Notes: generated by a model not told the origin, from the sequence alone. 64,000 nt of DNA from Vibrio artabrorum (GCF_024347295.1 NZ_AP025458.1:2108001-2172000), one strand, 5' to 3'. Positions 20,073 through 29,606 are shown, numbered from the stretch's first letter. Translations and numbers: made by a program.

Positions 20073-20996
20073 TTAAATTTTGTTAACTACACCAAGAATT
20101 AGTTCTGAAACTAACTCTGGGCTCTCTAAATGGCAATGATGTCCGCCAGGAACCATCTCTATCTGCGGAGGACTATGCTCTGATTTGTAGCGGTTATGCT
20201 GCAAATATCGAAATCCATGACTCCCTAATATGACTAATTGGGGACATTCTATCGCCGCCATTATCGCTTCAGCATGCGCTTGCGACATTCGATAGAGCGA
20301 ATCACACTTTAGGTTTGGGTCGCATCGCCATTGCCAAGAGTTCTCGCATTCGACAATACCTTGATCAACAGTACCTCGCTCAACGATTCCTCGTTCAACA
20401 ATAGGTGCTATGAGTTCAGCATCAATTTGGTTGGCGTGAGCTCTCAACTTAATTGCATCCTCAAGGCTAGCTAAAGGACGTGAAGGTTTTCTGCGCTGTC
20501 GAAGACGACTGAGTACCCCATCCCTCAAGCGAGAGACCGTTTCTTGGGGAGCTTCTGAAAGAGGTCCGTGACCTTCAATTTGAATTAATCCTGACACTTT
20601 TTCAGGAAAGGCGGCACTATAGCAACTTGCGATCAATGCACCAAGAGAATGTCCTACTAGAACCAGTCTGTTTGGTGATAATTTAACCACCAACTGATAC
20701 AGGTCATCAATATAGTCATGAAATGGGTAATAACTGCCCAATTTGTGCGATGAGAAACCATGTCCAAAAAGATCGATAGCGACGAGGTGAGCATTAGGAG
20801 AAGATTGAGCCACTTGCTTCATGATCTGATTAAAACTGGCGGCGTTATCTAGCCAACCATGAATAAAAACGACCGTCGTGGCTGTGGGGTGTGGATTGCC
20901 AATCTGTTGTGTTGCAAGCGTTCCATTGGCCAAAGAGTATGACTTTTCAATCATTGAGAATGTTTCTCCCCACTTTATGTTCTTGAACGAAGGCAT
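20073..20996 (-). CDS. Alpha/beta-fold hydrolase
   Basis: 307 residues from the ATG after an AGGTGAG site; a GTG 9 bp upstream is possible. The oxyanion region is VVFIHGWLDNAASF (about 43-56), the nucleophile elbow is GHSLGA with S117, and the probable catalytic histidine is in PGGHHCHLESPE near the C-terminus. Substrate unknown. A degenerate in-frame repeat encodes IVERGIVERGTVDQGIVE at about 199-216, in the cap region, where it looks like a recent expansion. It sits between fadD and a small unknown gene, where enterics carry the lipoprotein gene yeaY (slp). Confidence 0.83.
   Translation of the reverse strand: MPSFKNIKWGETFSMIEKSYSLANGTLATQQIGNPHPTATTVVFIHGWLDNAASFNQIMKQVAQSSPNAHLVAIDLFGHGFSSHKLGSYYPFHDYIDDLYQLVVKLSPNRLVLVGHSLGALIASCYSAAFPEKVSGLIQIEGHGPLSEAPQETVSRLRDGVLSRLRQRRKPSRPLASLEDAIKLRAHANQIDAELIAPIVERGIVERGTVDQGIVECENSWQWRCDPNLKCDSLYRMSQAHAEAIMAAIECPQLVILGSHGFRYLQHNRYKSEHSPPQIEMVPGGHHCHLESPELVSELILGVVNKI
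20350..20409. repeat. Four degenerate 15-bp tandem repeats inside the hydrolase gene
   Basis: Four consecutive 15-bp units on the plus strand: TCGACAATACCTTGA, TCAACAGTACCTCGC, TCAACGATTCCTCGT and TCAACAATAGGTGCT. The unit length keeps the frame, encoding about five residues each (IVERG-like). Confidence 0.8.
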
Positions 20997-21232
20997 GGTG
21001 CTCACCTATTCCACGTTTTGAATGACACGTTTAAGCTTAACTCTTGCCTGCAACCACAAATAGAGAAATGAATAAAGGAACAATAGATAGATATAAAATT
21101 ATAACCAATCACGGTTGCTGTGTTTGGTTACAAGCGTTGGTTATAACCAGTCACACAAAAGAAAAATAAAGATCATCACCCATGATGCGATTAGGGAGAA
21201 CCACTAAGATGGCGACACAGGCTTGAGCAAAG

Positions 21233-21538
21233 CTAGATATAAATATCAACCCCAATAAGCTTCGCAAGTTCCTCTTTTTTTGCCTGGTTCATCACGTCCA
21301 TATACTCTTCCATTGCACGTCGTCCACGCCCTTCTGGAAGGTCATATTGCACCTGAGCTTTATGGATCTCAGATTCTTTGACTTGGCGGATAGAATGCGA
21401 GACAGCATTCGCGACCTTAGTTGGCTGACCAACTGAGGTTTTTGCATTGCCTTTTTTTACCCCATTCTTTTTGTTGGTTCGATTGGGTTTGGAAGTGTGC
21501 CCTATCGAAGAAGGAGGTAAGCCGTTTATTGAAACCAT
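21233..21538 (-). CDS. Conserved hypothetical protein
   Basis: 101 residues. The N-terminal half is basic and low in complexity, with many Lys, Asn and Thr and no signal peptide. The C-terminal half looks folded and helical: RGRRAMEEYMDVMNQAKKEE followed by the terminal motif LAKLIGVDIYI. I have an impression of a similar short C-terminal motif in small marine gammaproteobacterial proteins, some annotated as partitioning-related, but I do not regard that as a function. The start has a weak ribosome site. It lies between tsaB and the hydrolase gene on the same strand with gaps of over 100 bp on each side. Confidence 0.6.
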   Translation of the reverse strand: MVSINGLPPSSIGHTSKPNRTNKKNGVKKGNAKTSVGQPTKVANAVSHSIRQVKESEIHKAQVQYDLPEGRGRRAMEEYMDVMNQAKKEELAKLIGVDIYI

Positions 21539-21651
21539 GCTTGGAGATTCGTAGACCTGATTTAAATGATTTGTTGATTAACTTTAATAGCGGCTCTACA
21601 CAATGAATTATAGAGCCAAAGTCATAGATATTTACACGTACTCGCCGTCGT

Positions 21652-22353
21652 TTATTCGCGGCCTGGTAGCTTTTTCCACGTCACTTTATCACGAAGATAA
21701 ACAGGCTCAGACTCTTCGGCTGCGACCGCTTTACCTTCTGCATAAGCAAATTGAGCAAGGAAGGCCATATCTTGAGCTTCTGGAAACAGCACCTCACACG
21801 CTTTAGTGTGGATTGCAAGTGTGTCCATGTGCTCTGCATACGCTTCCCAACCGGTGCCGACTTTTGCCCATGTCTCAGAGTCAACGTCAACCTGCGCGGC
21901 TAATTCGCTTGGCGGTGTCACACATTCAGCATCAACCGCCGTCCAACGACCATCTTGCTCTCGACGGTATCGAGCCCAGTACACTTCACTCATGCGCGCA
22001 TCAATCGCAGCTGCAACGTGAGTTTCACCAAATTTACGGTAGCTACCCTGCGCCATCGCAGCCAATGTAGAGACACCGATCATCGGTAAATCAGCACCAA
22101 AAGCCAAGCCTTGAGCAATCCCAATGCCAATACGCACGCCCGTGAAGCTACCAGGACCTTGGCCAAACGCAATAGCATCGATATCGGTTAAAGCGACATT
22201 CGCTTCTTTCAGTACTTCATCAACCATAGGTAGAATTTTTTTCGTATGGTCTCGAGGAGCCTCTTCGCTACGTGCGAACACCTGGTCACCCATTACTAAT
22301 GCAACTGAACAGTTTTCAGTTGCGGTATCTACTGCAAGAATTTTTACGCTCAT
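21652..22353 (-). CDS. tsaB: tRNA t6A37 threonylcarbamoyladenosine biosynthesis protein TsaB
   Basis: 233 residues, ASKHA-fold protein needed with TsaD and TsaE for t6A modification of tRNA. N-terminal [19 protein letters not shown] is the typical strand-loop, followed by [20 protein letters not shown] (residues about 64-83), a hallmark of YeaZ/TsaB. The protein is full length. It follows yoaA by about 60 bp on the same strand; the yoaA-tsaB order is the same as in E. coli, so cotranscription is likely. Confidence 0.95.
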   Translation of the reverse strand: MSVKILAVDTATENCSVALVMGDQVFARSEEAPRDHTKKILPMVDEVLKEANVALTDIDAIAFGQGPGSFTGVRIGIGIAQGLAFGADLPMIGVSTLAAMAQGSYRKFGETHVAAAIDARMSEVYWARYRREQDGRWTAVDAECVTPPSELAAQVDVDSETWAKVGTGWEAYAEHMDTLAIHTKACEVLFPEAQDMAFLAQFAYAEGKAVAAEESEPVYLRDKVTWKKLPGRE

Positions 22354-22412
22354 TTGTGTCTCAAATATCTGTTATCTAATCTAAAAATAATGGCTAAACT
22401 CACCCATGCCAA

Positions 22413-24341
22413 TTAATCAGCAGCGGTTGAATGATCTTTAGCTAAGAATTCTTTAATGACCCCTAAGTCACGTGTGCGAGGGATCGGCGGTAAACTCGCC
22501 AAAAATATGCCACCGTAATCGCGTGTCACCAATCGGTTATCGCAAATAATCAGAGCGCCACTATCGCATTTGTCACGTATCAATCGGCCAACACCTTGTT
22601 TCAAGGTTATCACAGCGTCTGGCAACTGTACTTGTGCAAAAGGATCCCCCCCTTTTAACTTACAGTCCTCAATTCGAGCCTTAAGCAAAGGATCATCAGG
22701 AGCCGTAAAAGGCAATTTATCGATAATAACACAGCTTAATGCGTCGCCCCTAACATCGATCCCCTCCCAGAAGGCCCCCGTCGCCACCAACAATGCGTTA
22801 CCCAATTCCATGAATTCGGCCAACGTTTTTTGTTTACTGGTCTCACCTTGCAATAGAACAGGTACAGTGAGTGTTTCACGAAATCGCTCGCCCAACTCTT
22901 TCATCATGCTGTGTGAAGTACACAAAAAGAAACAGCGACCTTGATTTTGCTCAATCACCGGGGTCAACATTCTTACTAGTTTATCCGCGAGACCGGGGCT
23001 ATTCGGTTCAGGAAGATAACGAGGCACACACAAGCGCGCCTGATTCGGATAGTCAAACGGGCTTGGCAACGAGAACTGTGCTGAAGGCGTTAAGCCAAGT
23101 CGCGATGTGAAATGATCGAAATCATCCGACACCGCCAAGGTCGCAGAGGTAAACACCCAAGCCCCCGGTTTAAGCTCAATTTGTTCGTAAAATTTATCCG
23201 CCACGGAAAGCGGCGTGATGTGCAAAGCAAAGTGGCGTGGCGTGGTGTCATACCAATACGAGTAGCCGGAAATCGACACATCACACACACGTTCGATACG
23301 CGACTTAATCATGGTGGCGCGTTCGAAAGCCGTATCTAACAGTTGACTCCGCCCAAGTGCTAACTTCAATACATCCACTGCGAGTTGTAGAGCATCTTGT
23401 AAACGCACCAACTCTCTCGCTATCGATTGGGATTTTAAAGCCTCACGCCAGTTACCACGGAAGCCAGTATCGCCAAGAACAATGCGTAAATCGGCAGCTG
23501 ACTGAATGAGTTTATCTCCGACTTTTTGCAATTGACGCATGTCTTTGGCTTCAGTGCGGTAGGCAATCTCAATGTCTTTGGCTAATTCTTGGATCTGTCG
23601 ACTCGACACAGATTGACCAAAATAGTGGCTGGCAATATCAGGAAGTTGATGCGCCTCATCAAAAATAAACACATCGGCTTCAGGGATCAGCTCACCAAAT
23701 CCGGTCTCTTTAATCGCTAAATCCGCTAAGAACAGGTGGTGATTCACAACCACCACATCGGAATCCATCGCTTTTTTACGCGCTTTAAGCACAAAGCAAT
23801 CGGTATAACTCGGGCATTCTTTACCCAAGCAATTGTCATTGGTTGAAGTAATAGTAGGAATGATAGGGCTATCTTCAGCAATATCATCACAGTCACCTAA
23901 ATCGCCCGTTTGTGTTGACGACGACCAGCTGCGCACCTTCACCAACTGAGCTAAAAGCGTTGGATCGGTGTGAGTACCATGACTTTCGATCATTTGCCGA
24001 CTCAACCGGTCTAAGCACAAATAGTTTGAACGACCTTTCAGCAGAGCAACCTGACCATAAAAGCCAAGCGCATCAACCATTAATGGTAAATCACGATGGA
24101 ACAACTGCTCTTGAAGATTTTTAGATCCCGTACTGATAATGATTTTCTTGCCACTGAGCAGTGCCGGCACGAGATAAGCAAACGTCTTACCCGTTCCCGT
24201 CCCAGCCTCAACAACCAATTGACTCTGTTGTTGGATAGCTTGAGAGACGGCTTCAGCCATGTCCAATTGGGCCTGTCGTGGTTGAAATCCAGGGATAGCT
24301 TTACCCAGAGCACCGTCAGCAGAAAACGTTTTAGATATCAT
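22413..24341 (-). CDS. yoaA: DinG-family ATP-dependent DNA helicase YoaA
   Basis: 642 residues, close to the E. coli YoaA length. XPD-like superfamily 2 helicase: Walker A AGTGTGKT at residues 46-53, a DEAH box in IFDEAHQLPDIASHYFGQ, and GVGRLIRD in motif VI. The four cysteines expected for the iron-sulphur cluster fall around CLDRLSRQ, CDDIAED and CLGKECPSYTDCF. It takes part in repair of stalled forks, in E. coli together with HolC. It is upstream of tsaB and downstream of a small unknown gene on the same strand. Confidence 0.94.
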   Translation of the reverse strand: MISKTFSADGALGKAIPGFQPRQAQLDMAEAVSQAIQQQSQLVVEAGTGTGKTFAYLVPALLSGKKIIISTGSKNLQEQLFHRDLPLMVDALGFYGQVALLKGRSNYLCLDRLSRQMIESHGTHTDPTLLAQLVKVRSWSSSTQTGDLGDCDDIAEDSPIIPTITSTNDNCLGKECPSYTDCFVLKARKKAMDSDVVVVNHHLFLADLAIKETGFGELIPEADVFIFDEAHQLPDIASHYFGQSVSSRQIQELAKDIEIAYRTEAKDMRQLQKVGDKLIQSAADLRIVLGDTGFRGNWREALKSQSIARELVRLQDALQLAVDVLKLALGRSQLLDTAFERATMIKSRIERVCDVSISGYSYWYDTTPRHFALHITPLSVADKFYEQIELKPGAWVFTSATLAVSDDFDHFTSRLGLTPSAQFSLPSPFDYPNQARLCVPRYLPEPNSPGLADKLVRMLTPVIEQNQGRCFFLCTSHSMMKELGERFRETLTVPVLLQGETSKQKTLAEFMELGNALLVATGAFWEGIDVRGDALSCVIIDKLPFTAPDDPLLKARIEDCKLKGGDPFAQVQLPDAVITLKQGVGRLIRDKCDSGALIICDNRLVTRDYGGIFLASLPPIPRTRDLGVIKEFLAKDHSTAAD

Positions 24342-24488
24342 AGAGTACGAGATTGAGAAAAATAGGACATGAATTATGGCAGGTTTAGTCAGTCGGCGCG
24401 AATCAAGAATGACTTTGCACCGACGCTATAAAGGTTATGCTAATCTGCCTGAAAAAGGCAAAGTTGAGGAAAGATTAAAGCCTGATTT

Positions 24489-24689
24489 TTATTTTCTGTT
24501 GAGATAACGCGATAACCAAGGGGCTCCTTCAAATTGGTCATCACAAGGCTGTATCGCTTTTGCTGCATCGATTGGAGAGGTTTTACTTTCCCACAACTCA
24601 TTTAAAAGCTGACCATCGAGATCAGGGCCTCCCACTAATGAATTGACACGCTTGCAGTACAGTTTTTTTGCTAATAACTCTTTATCCAT
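24489..24689 (-). CDS. Small conserved hypothetical protein
   Basis: 66 residues from the ATG with an AGGTAG site 6 bp upstream. The sequence is MDKELLAKKLYCKRVNSLVG at the start, then an acidic helix containing LDGQLLNELWESKTSPIDAA, and a C-terminal GAPWLSRYLNRK. No signal peptide or membrane segment. I do not recognise a function. It lies about 150 bp upstream of yoaA and only 11 bp after an open frame (24701-24949) that lacks a normal start codon, so the two may form a unit. Confidence 0.6.
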   Translation of the reverse strand: MDKELLAKKLYCKRVNSLVGGPDLDGQLLNELWESKTSPIDAAKAIQPCDDQFEGAPWLSRYLNRK

Positions 24690-24700
24690 AAGTACTACCT

Positions 24701-24949
24701 CTATTTTAAGCCAAGACTGAACTGCCAAGGCTGAACTTCCACTGCTTGTTTCAGGGCAAAGCTTTGAAAATAAAGCCTCTGCTCAGGGTCTCTCAAAACG
24801 GATATTTCTACATTAAGCCATCTATCGAAGTCACGGATGGACTGCAGAATAGGTTGAAACCAATCTGATAATAGATTACTTATAATGAAGATATTGCGGT
24901 TCAGCTCACCCTTCGACGGCCTGCATTTAATTTGAAGAACAAAAATATT
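24701..24949 (-). CDS. Open frame without a canonical start codon, possibly coding
   Basis: 82 codons, open between a TGA at 24950-24952 and a TAG at 24701-24703, with no ATG, GTG or TTG in the first half; candidates are an ATT or the CTG at 24902-24904 after AAGGG. The translation looks protein-like, with SDWFQPILQSIRDFDRWLN and DPEQRLYFQSFALKQAVE. It ends 11 bp before the 66-residue gene. It begins inside the purU leader on the other strand. Either a gene with a rare start, or the 3' remnant of a gene whose 5' end was lost. No function recognised. Confidence 0.35.
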   Translation of the reverse strand, partial: NIFVLQIKCRPSKGELNRNIFIISNLLSDWFQPILQSIRDFDRWLNVEISVLRDPEQRLYFQSFALKQAVEVQPWQFSLGLK

Positions 24950-24962
24950 TCATGGAAGTAAG

Positions 24963-25802
24963 ATGCAAATGGAAAGAAAAACGTTATTAACACATTGTAC
25001 TGACGCCCCAGGGCTCATCTCAAAAATCACCAACATTTGTTACAAGCACCAACTCAATATTATTCACAATAATGAGTTCGTAGATAACACCTGTGGCCAC
25101 TTTTTCATGCGTACCGAGTTAGAAGGGTATTTCAATAATGAAACCTTGCTTGCCGATTTAGATCAAGCCCTACCAGAACATGCAATGCGGAAACTTGTTG
25201 ATTCCTCTCGTAAGCGTGTTGTTATCTTAGTGACCAAAGAAGCACACTGTCTTGGTGATATTCTGATGAAGAACTTCGATGGTAGCTTAGATGTTGAAAT
25301 CGCCGCCGTTGTCGGTAACTACGACGCTCTACAAAGTTTAACCGAACGTTTCGATGTCCCTTACCACCATATTTCTCACGAAGGATTAAACCGAGAAGAA
25401 CATGAGCAGAAGATGCTTGAAGTGATTGAGCAATATGAGGCTGACTACCTCGTACTTGCGAAGTACATGCGCGTGCTAACTCCGGGGTTTGTTGAGAAAT
25501 TCAATCATAAGATCATTAACATTCACCACAGTTTTTTACCTGCGTTTATTGGTGCGAAGCCATACCAACAAGCGTATGAGCGTGGCGTAAAAATCATTGG
25601 TGCAACGGCGCACTTCGTGACCAACGATTTGGATGAAGGCCCAATCATTAAGCAAGATGTTATCCCTGTGGATCACAACTTCAGCGCGAAAGACATGGCA
25701 CAAGCCGGTCGTGACGTAGAGAAGAATGTATTAAGTAAGGCGTTAAATAAGGTAATCAACGATCACGTGTTTGTTTATGGCAACAAGACAGTGATCCTGT
25801 AA
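24963..25802 (+). CDS. purU: Formyltetrahydrofolate deformylase
   Basis: 279 residues; the ATG follows GGAAG at 24954-24958, and a second in-frame ATG two codons later is also possible. It hydrolyses 10-formyl-THF to THF plus formate, balancing one-carbon pools and feeding formate to PurT. The N-terminal ACT domain (about 1-85) contains APGLISKITNICYKHQLNII. The formyltransferase-fold catalytic domain includes INIHHSFLPAFIGAKPYQQA, and GATAHFVTNDLDEGPII carries the catalytic aspartate region. A terminator follows. Confidence 0.96.
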   Translation: MQMERKTLLTHCTDAPGLISKITNICYKHQLNIIHNNEFVDNTCGHFFMRTELEGYFNNETLLADLDQALPEHAMRKLVDSSRKRVVILVTKEAHCLGDILMKNFDGSLDVEIAAVVGNYDALQSLTERFDVPYHHISHEGLNREEHEQKMLEVIEQYEADYLVLAKYMRVLTPGFVEKFNHKIINIHHSFLPAFIGAKPYQQAYERGVKIIGATAHFVTNDLDEGPIIKQDVIPVDHNFSAKDMAQAGRDVEKNVLSKALNKVINDHVFVYGNKTVIL

Positions 25803-25822
25803 ACCAAATATGGGACCAACTA

Positions 25823-25860
25823 AAACGCGCAATAGGATTAACCCATTGCGCGTTTTTTGT
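25823..25860 (+). terminator. Rho-independent terminator after purU
   Basis: AAACGCGCAAT pairs with ATTGCGCGTTT, followed by a seven-T run. Confidence 0.92.
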
Positions 25861-25884
25861 AGCGGATGATCAGACTCGCTTTAT

Positions 25885-26057
25885 GAGATGCCCGACTACG
25901 CTCCTTCGTCGCTATCGGGAATGACGAACTCGGTGATGAATCTTCCAGCTATAGGCTCTAACATACGTCCTCGAATACTCAGTCTCCAAAGAGAAACTCT
26001 GGCAAACACTCTCGAACACCCCGTCATTCCGACGAACCTAGGCGAGATCAGGAATCT
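25885..26057. repeat. Diverged pair of arms of the GTCATYCC dispersed repeat family
   Basis: An arm of about 42 bp (25885-25926, GAGATGCCC...GGGAATGACG) resembles the right arm of the 128-bp array unit at 50.6-51.6 kb. An oppositely oriented arm (26022-26057, CGTCATTCCGACGAA...GGAATCT) resembles its left arm. About 95 bp lies between them. The rest of the purU-yecM gap holds nothing else that I can support. Confidence 0.65.
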
Positions 26058-26081
26058 ATTGTCAGCAACTATCTACTCAAA

Positions 26082-26678
26082 TTAAGCCTGTTCTGATTCC
26101 ACAATCTTCTTCAAAGAGTGTGGGTGCAACTTGATGCAAATCCCTTGATGTTTAAAAGCCACAGTTGGGTTATTCAAACGTTCACCCTCGCCTTTTGGGC
26201 TAGAGAGTTTGATCTTAACGCCTTGCTCAGCCAGTGTTTCAAAGTTAGCAGCGAACTGCGGGTAAGTTTCTTTAAGATCCGCTAGGTACTCATCAGCCGT
26301 TTGAGCGTGAGACGGAATCACAAACTCAATGTGTTCCCAATCTTGGCTTGGGTAAATTTTACCTTCTGCAGGGTATGGCAACTCTAAGCATTCAATTTTC
26401 CAGCCAAGGCTTTGCAACGGTTCATCGAAAGCCAACACCACAATTGGACGACCATTGATCATCGCCTCTGAAATCGTAGAGCCATAATCAGACCATGCTT
26501 GATGCGCAGATTTCGCGAGCTCAGTGTCATTGATTCTTAGCGCAATATGATCCGCTTGAGCAAAGCTTAAATCCAAACCTAATCTATTTCCTAGGTTCTC
26601 AATCTTTGCCATAAAGATATCAAGGCGGGCGATCATTTGTTGTGGTTCTAGTTCAGCTTGCTTCAGGCTCATCATCAT
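26082..26678 (-). CDS. yecM: YecM family protein (VOC fold)
   Basis: 198 residues. The family carries a vicinal-oxygen-chelate fold and is of unknown activity. Visible landmarks are ADHIALRIND (about 43-52), AMINGRPIVVLAF, the WEHIEFVIP segment with a probable metal-ligand His-Glu pair, and SSPKGEGERLNNPTVAFKHQ near the C-terminus. Three consecutive Met codons leave the exact start open. It is divergent from argS, the same arrangement as in E. coli, which supports the name. Confidence 0.88.
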   Translation of the reverse strand: MMMSLKQAELEPQQMIARLDIFMAKIENLGNRLGLDLSFAQADHIALRINDTELAKSAHQAWSDYGSTISEAMINGRPIVVLAFDEPLQSLGWKIECLELPYPAEGKIYPSQDWEHIEFVIPSHAQTADEYLADLKETYPQFAANFETLAEQGVKIKLSSPKGEGERLNNPTVAFKHQGICIKLHPHSLKKIVESEQA

Positions 26679-27027
26679 TGTCTGTGTTCTCTAAATAATG
26701 GCTGCATGTTATCAGTTTTGTCCTTAGCAACAAGCGTTGCTTTAGCAAAAAGTTACTGAATAGATACGCAGTCTTAGTCTCTTAAATAGGTAAAGTTAGC
26801 TAGGTAAAAGTCGTCGAGCAAAAACCTCTCAGGAAATGTCAATTTTCTATCAATTCGACCTATAAGAAGCCTCACAAAATTGGTATGATTAACTCCATTT
26901 TTGTGAACTTAAACAGAGTCTGTTGCTCATTTCGGCATTAAATCGTTAGCTAGAAGCATAATTAACCAATTTAGTCGCCACGAAATAACGCCCCACTCTT
27001 ATCATCCTTGAATTGAAGGAAACGCGC

Positions 27028-28761
27028 GTGAATATCCAAGCACTTATTAATGACAAAGTATCTCAGGCTCTAGAAGCCGCTGGCGCACCTGCAGGCTCTC
27101 CTGCTGCTGTTCGCCAATCTGCAAAACCACAATTTGGTGACTACCAAGCAAACGGCGTTATGGGTGTTGCTAAACGACTGGGCACTAACCCTCGAGAATT
27201 TGCTCAAAAAGTATTGGACGTTCTAAACCTAGACGGTATCGCTTCTAAAGTTGAAATCGCAGGTCCAGGTTTCCTAAACATTTTCCTTGATGAAGCTTTT
27301 TTAGCACAGCAAGCAGACACAGCACTTTCTGACTCTCGCCTTGGTGTCACTCTTGCTGAAACACAAACGATTGTTGCGGATTATTCTGCGCCAAACGTTG
27401 CCAAAGAGATGCACGTTGGTCACCTACGTTCAACCATCATCGGTGATGCGGTAGTTCGTACTCTTGAGTTCCTAGGCCACAACGTTATCCGTGCTAACCA
27501 CATCGGTGACTGGGGTACTCAATTTGGTATGCTTATCGCAAACCTTGAGCGCGTTCAAGCTGAGTCTGGCGAAGTTTCAATGGAGCTTGCTGACCTTGAA
27601 GGCTTCTACCGTGAATCTAAAAAGCTGTACGATGAAGACGAAGAATTCGCCGTTAAAGCACGTGGCTACGTTGTTAAACTGCAAAGCGGCGACGAGTTCT
27701 GCGCAGAGATGTGGAAGAAGCTGGTTGACGTTACGATGATTCAAAACCAACGTAATTACGACCGTCTAAACGTGTCTCTTACTCGTGATGATGTAATGGG
27801 TGAAAGTATGTACAACAACATGCTACCTGCCATTATTGCCGATCTGAAAGCGCAAGGTATTGCCGAAGAAGATGATGGCGCACAAGTTGTGTTCCTCGAT
27901 GAATACAAAAACAAAGATGGCGACCCAATGGGTGTTATCATCCAGAAGCGTGACGGCGGCTTCCTTTACACAACAACGGATATTGCTTGTGCAAAATACC
28001 GTTTTGAAGAACTGGGCGCAGACCGCGTACTGTACTTTATCGACTCACGTCAACACCAACACCTAATGCAAGCTTGGTCTATCGTTCGTAAAGCGGGTTA
28101 TGTCCCAGAATCTGTTTCTCTAGAACATCACGCGTTCGGCATGATGCTAGGGAAAGATGGTAAACCCTTCAAGACTCGTGCTGGCGGTACTGTTCGTCTT
28201 GCTGATCTTCTTGATGAAGCCGAAGTTCGTGCTGCGCAGCTGATCGAATCGAAGAACCCAGAACTCGCAGAAGACGAAAAGAAAGCGATCGCTAACACCG
28301 TAGCGATGGCATCAGTTAAGTACGCAGACCTTTCAAAGCACCGTACAACGGACTACGTGTTCGATTGGGACAATATGCTTGCGTTCGAAGGTAACACTGC
28401 ACCCTACATGCAATACGCATACACTCGTGTTGCTTCAATCTTTGCTAAAGCGGGCATTTCGATGGACTCTCTTGAAGGTGAAATAAAAATCACTGAAGAG
28501 AAAGAGAAAGCACTTATTGCTAAGCTTCTGCAATTTGAAGAAGCCGTACAGTCTGTTGCTCGCGAAGGTCAACCACACATCATGTGTAGCTACCTGTTCG
28601 AACTTGCTGGCCAGTTCTCTAGCTTCTACGAAGCGTGCCCTATCCTAGTTGCTGAAGATGAAACGGTGAAACAAAGCCGTCTGAAACTCGCAGCACTGAC
28701 AGCTAAGACTATCAAGCAAGGTCTATCGCTTCTAGGTATCGACACGCTAGAACGCATGTAA
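27028..28761 (+). CDS. argS: Arginine-tRNA ligase
   Basis: 577 residues, the same length as E. coli ArgS, from a GTG that gives [25 protein letters not shown] lies 9 bp upstream. The TTG 15 bp earlier is in frame but would have no ribosome site. Class I synthetase charging tRNA-Arg: the HIGH-type motif is HVGH at 129-132 in [20 protein letters not shown]. The N-terminal Add1 domain carries [18 protein letters not shown], and the C-terminal anticodon-binding domain ends [10 protein letters not shown]. The gap of about 350 bp to yecM must hold both promoters; I see no structured leader in it. Confidence 0.97.
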   Translation: MNIQALINDKVSQALEAAGAPAGSPAAVRQSAKPQFGDYQANGVMGVAKRLGTNPREFAQKVLDVLNLDGIASKVEIAGPGFLNIFLDEAFLAQQADTALSDSRLGVTLAETQTIVADYSAPNVAKEMHVGHLRSTIIGDAVVRTLEFLGHNVIRANHIGDWGTQFGMLIANLERVQAESGEVSMELADLEGFYRESKKLYDEDEEFAVKARGYVVKLQSGDEFCAEMWKKLVDVTMIQNQRNYDRLNVSLTRDDVMGESMYNNMLPAIIADLKAQGIAEEDDGAQVVFLDEYKNKDGDPMGVIIQKRDGGFLYTTTDIACAKYRFEELGADRVLYFIDSRQHQHLMQAWSIVRKAGYVPESVSLEHHAFGMMLGKDGKPFKTRAGGTVRLADLLDEAEVRAAQLIESKNPELAEDEKKAIANTVAMASVKYADLSKHRTTDYVFDWDNMLAFEGNTAPYMQYAYTRVASIFAKAGISMDSLEGEIKITEEKEKALIAKLLQFEEAVQSVAREGQPHIMCSYLFELAGQFSSFYEACPILVAEDETVKQSRLKLAALTAKTIKQGLSLLGIDTLERM

Positions 28762-28786
28762 GCGATTCGAAGTTCGAGAAAATTAG

Positions 28787-28820
28787 AAAGGTTGGTGTGA
28801 AAGCGCCAACCTTTTATTGT
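28787..28820 (+). terminator. Rho-independent terminator after argS
   Basis: AAAGGTTGGTG pairs with CGCCAACCTTT (one G-U pair), followed by a short T-run. Confidence 0.85.
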
Positions 28821-28867
28821 CTCTGGAGGTTCGATTATCTATGCAACTCACCGTCCGACTCAATAAG

Positions 28868-28910
28868 CGATCTGCGACTATATTCCTTCGTCGCTCTAAG
28901 AGATGACGAA
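28868..28910. repeat. Single degenerate arm of the dispersed repeat family
   Basis: GATCTGCGAC...CCTTCGTCGC...GATGACGA resembles the right arm of the 128-bp repeat unit. The surrounding argS-HIT gap (28821-29040) has no ORF that I would call. Confidence 0.5.
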
Positions 28911-29044
28911 ACATATTTCTACCCGACCATCATACCCTACAGTGAGGCACTAACGTGGTCGGAATCTGCTGATTAAGAACGTAAGCCCTAGCCACATTCC
29001 ACCTCCAACCTTATACTCATGTAAAACAATTAATTGGAAAGATC

Positions 29045-29473
29045 ATGAGCTTCGAACTTCACCCACAACTTGCGAAAGACACCACACTTATCGGCGAATT
29101 TCCACTGAGCTTGGCTCTGCTACACAAAGATAACGCTGTGCCTTGGGTTATCTTGGTACCAAAACGTGCCGACCTCAAAGAGTTGCACCACTTACCCATG
29201 AAAGAGCAACAACAGTTCCTACATGAATCTCAGGCGGTAAGCCAAGCACTTGAAGCCACGTTCCAACCAGACAAATTGAACCTTGGTGCGCTGGGTAATA
29301 TGGTGCCACAACTGCACATCCACCATATAGCACGCTTCAAAGACGATATCGCATGGCCAGGTCCAGTATGGGGTAATACCAAAAGCGAGCAGCGCAGTGA
29401 AGAAGAGCAAACCACTATCCTAACTCGTATACAAAATGTTCTGTCACTGAGTTCTATCTTCAAAAAAGCGTAA
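29045..29473 (+). CDS. HIT domain protein
   Basis: 142 residues. The histidine triad appears as QLHIHHIARF (about 95-104), the nucleotide-binding and catalytic motif of HIT hydrolases and transferases. Upstream is the conserved VPWVILVPKRADLKELHHLP segment. This short class, ending in WPGPVWG and a helical tail, is widespread in gammaproteobacteria with unknown substrate. GGAAAG lies 6 bp before the ATG. A bidirectional terminator separates it from feoC. Confidence 0.86.
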   Translation: MSFELHPQLAKDTTLIGEFPLSLALLHKDNAVPWVILVPKRADLKELHHLPMKEQQQFLHESQAVSQALEATFQPDKLNLGALGNMVPQLHIHHIARFKDDIAWPGPVWGNTKSEQRSEEEQTTILTRIQNVLSLSSIFKKA

Positions 29474-29527
29474 TTCGAACTCATCACATTACGCTTTAAA
29501 ACAAGATCGTTGAGAAAAAGCACATAA

Positions 29528-29562
29528 CAAAAAGCCGCTCTACAATCGTTGAGCGGCTTTTA
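29528..29562. terminator. Bidirectional terminator between the HIT gene and feoC
   Basis: AAAAGCCGCTC pairs with GAGCGGCTTTT over a 10-nt loop. Genes converge here. Confidence 0.9.
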
Positions 29563-29606
29563 ATGTTCTACTCTCGCTATTTTCAACGAGTATACAAAAC
29601 TCTGAA

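Noticed and set aside
25888..26085. 65-codon ORF after purU
   Set aside because: It is built from the dispersed repeat arms and overlaps no conserved family.
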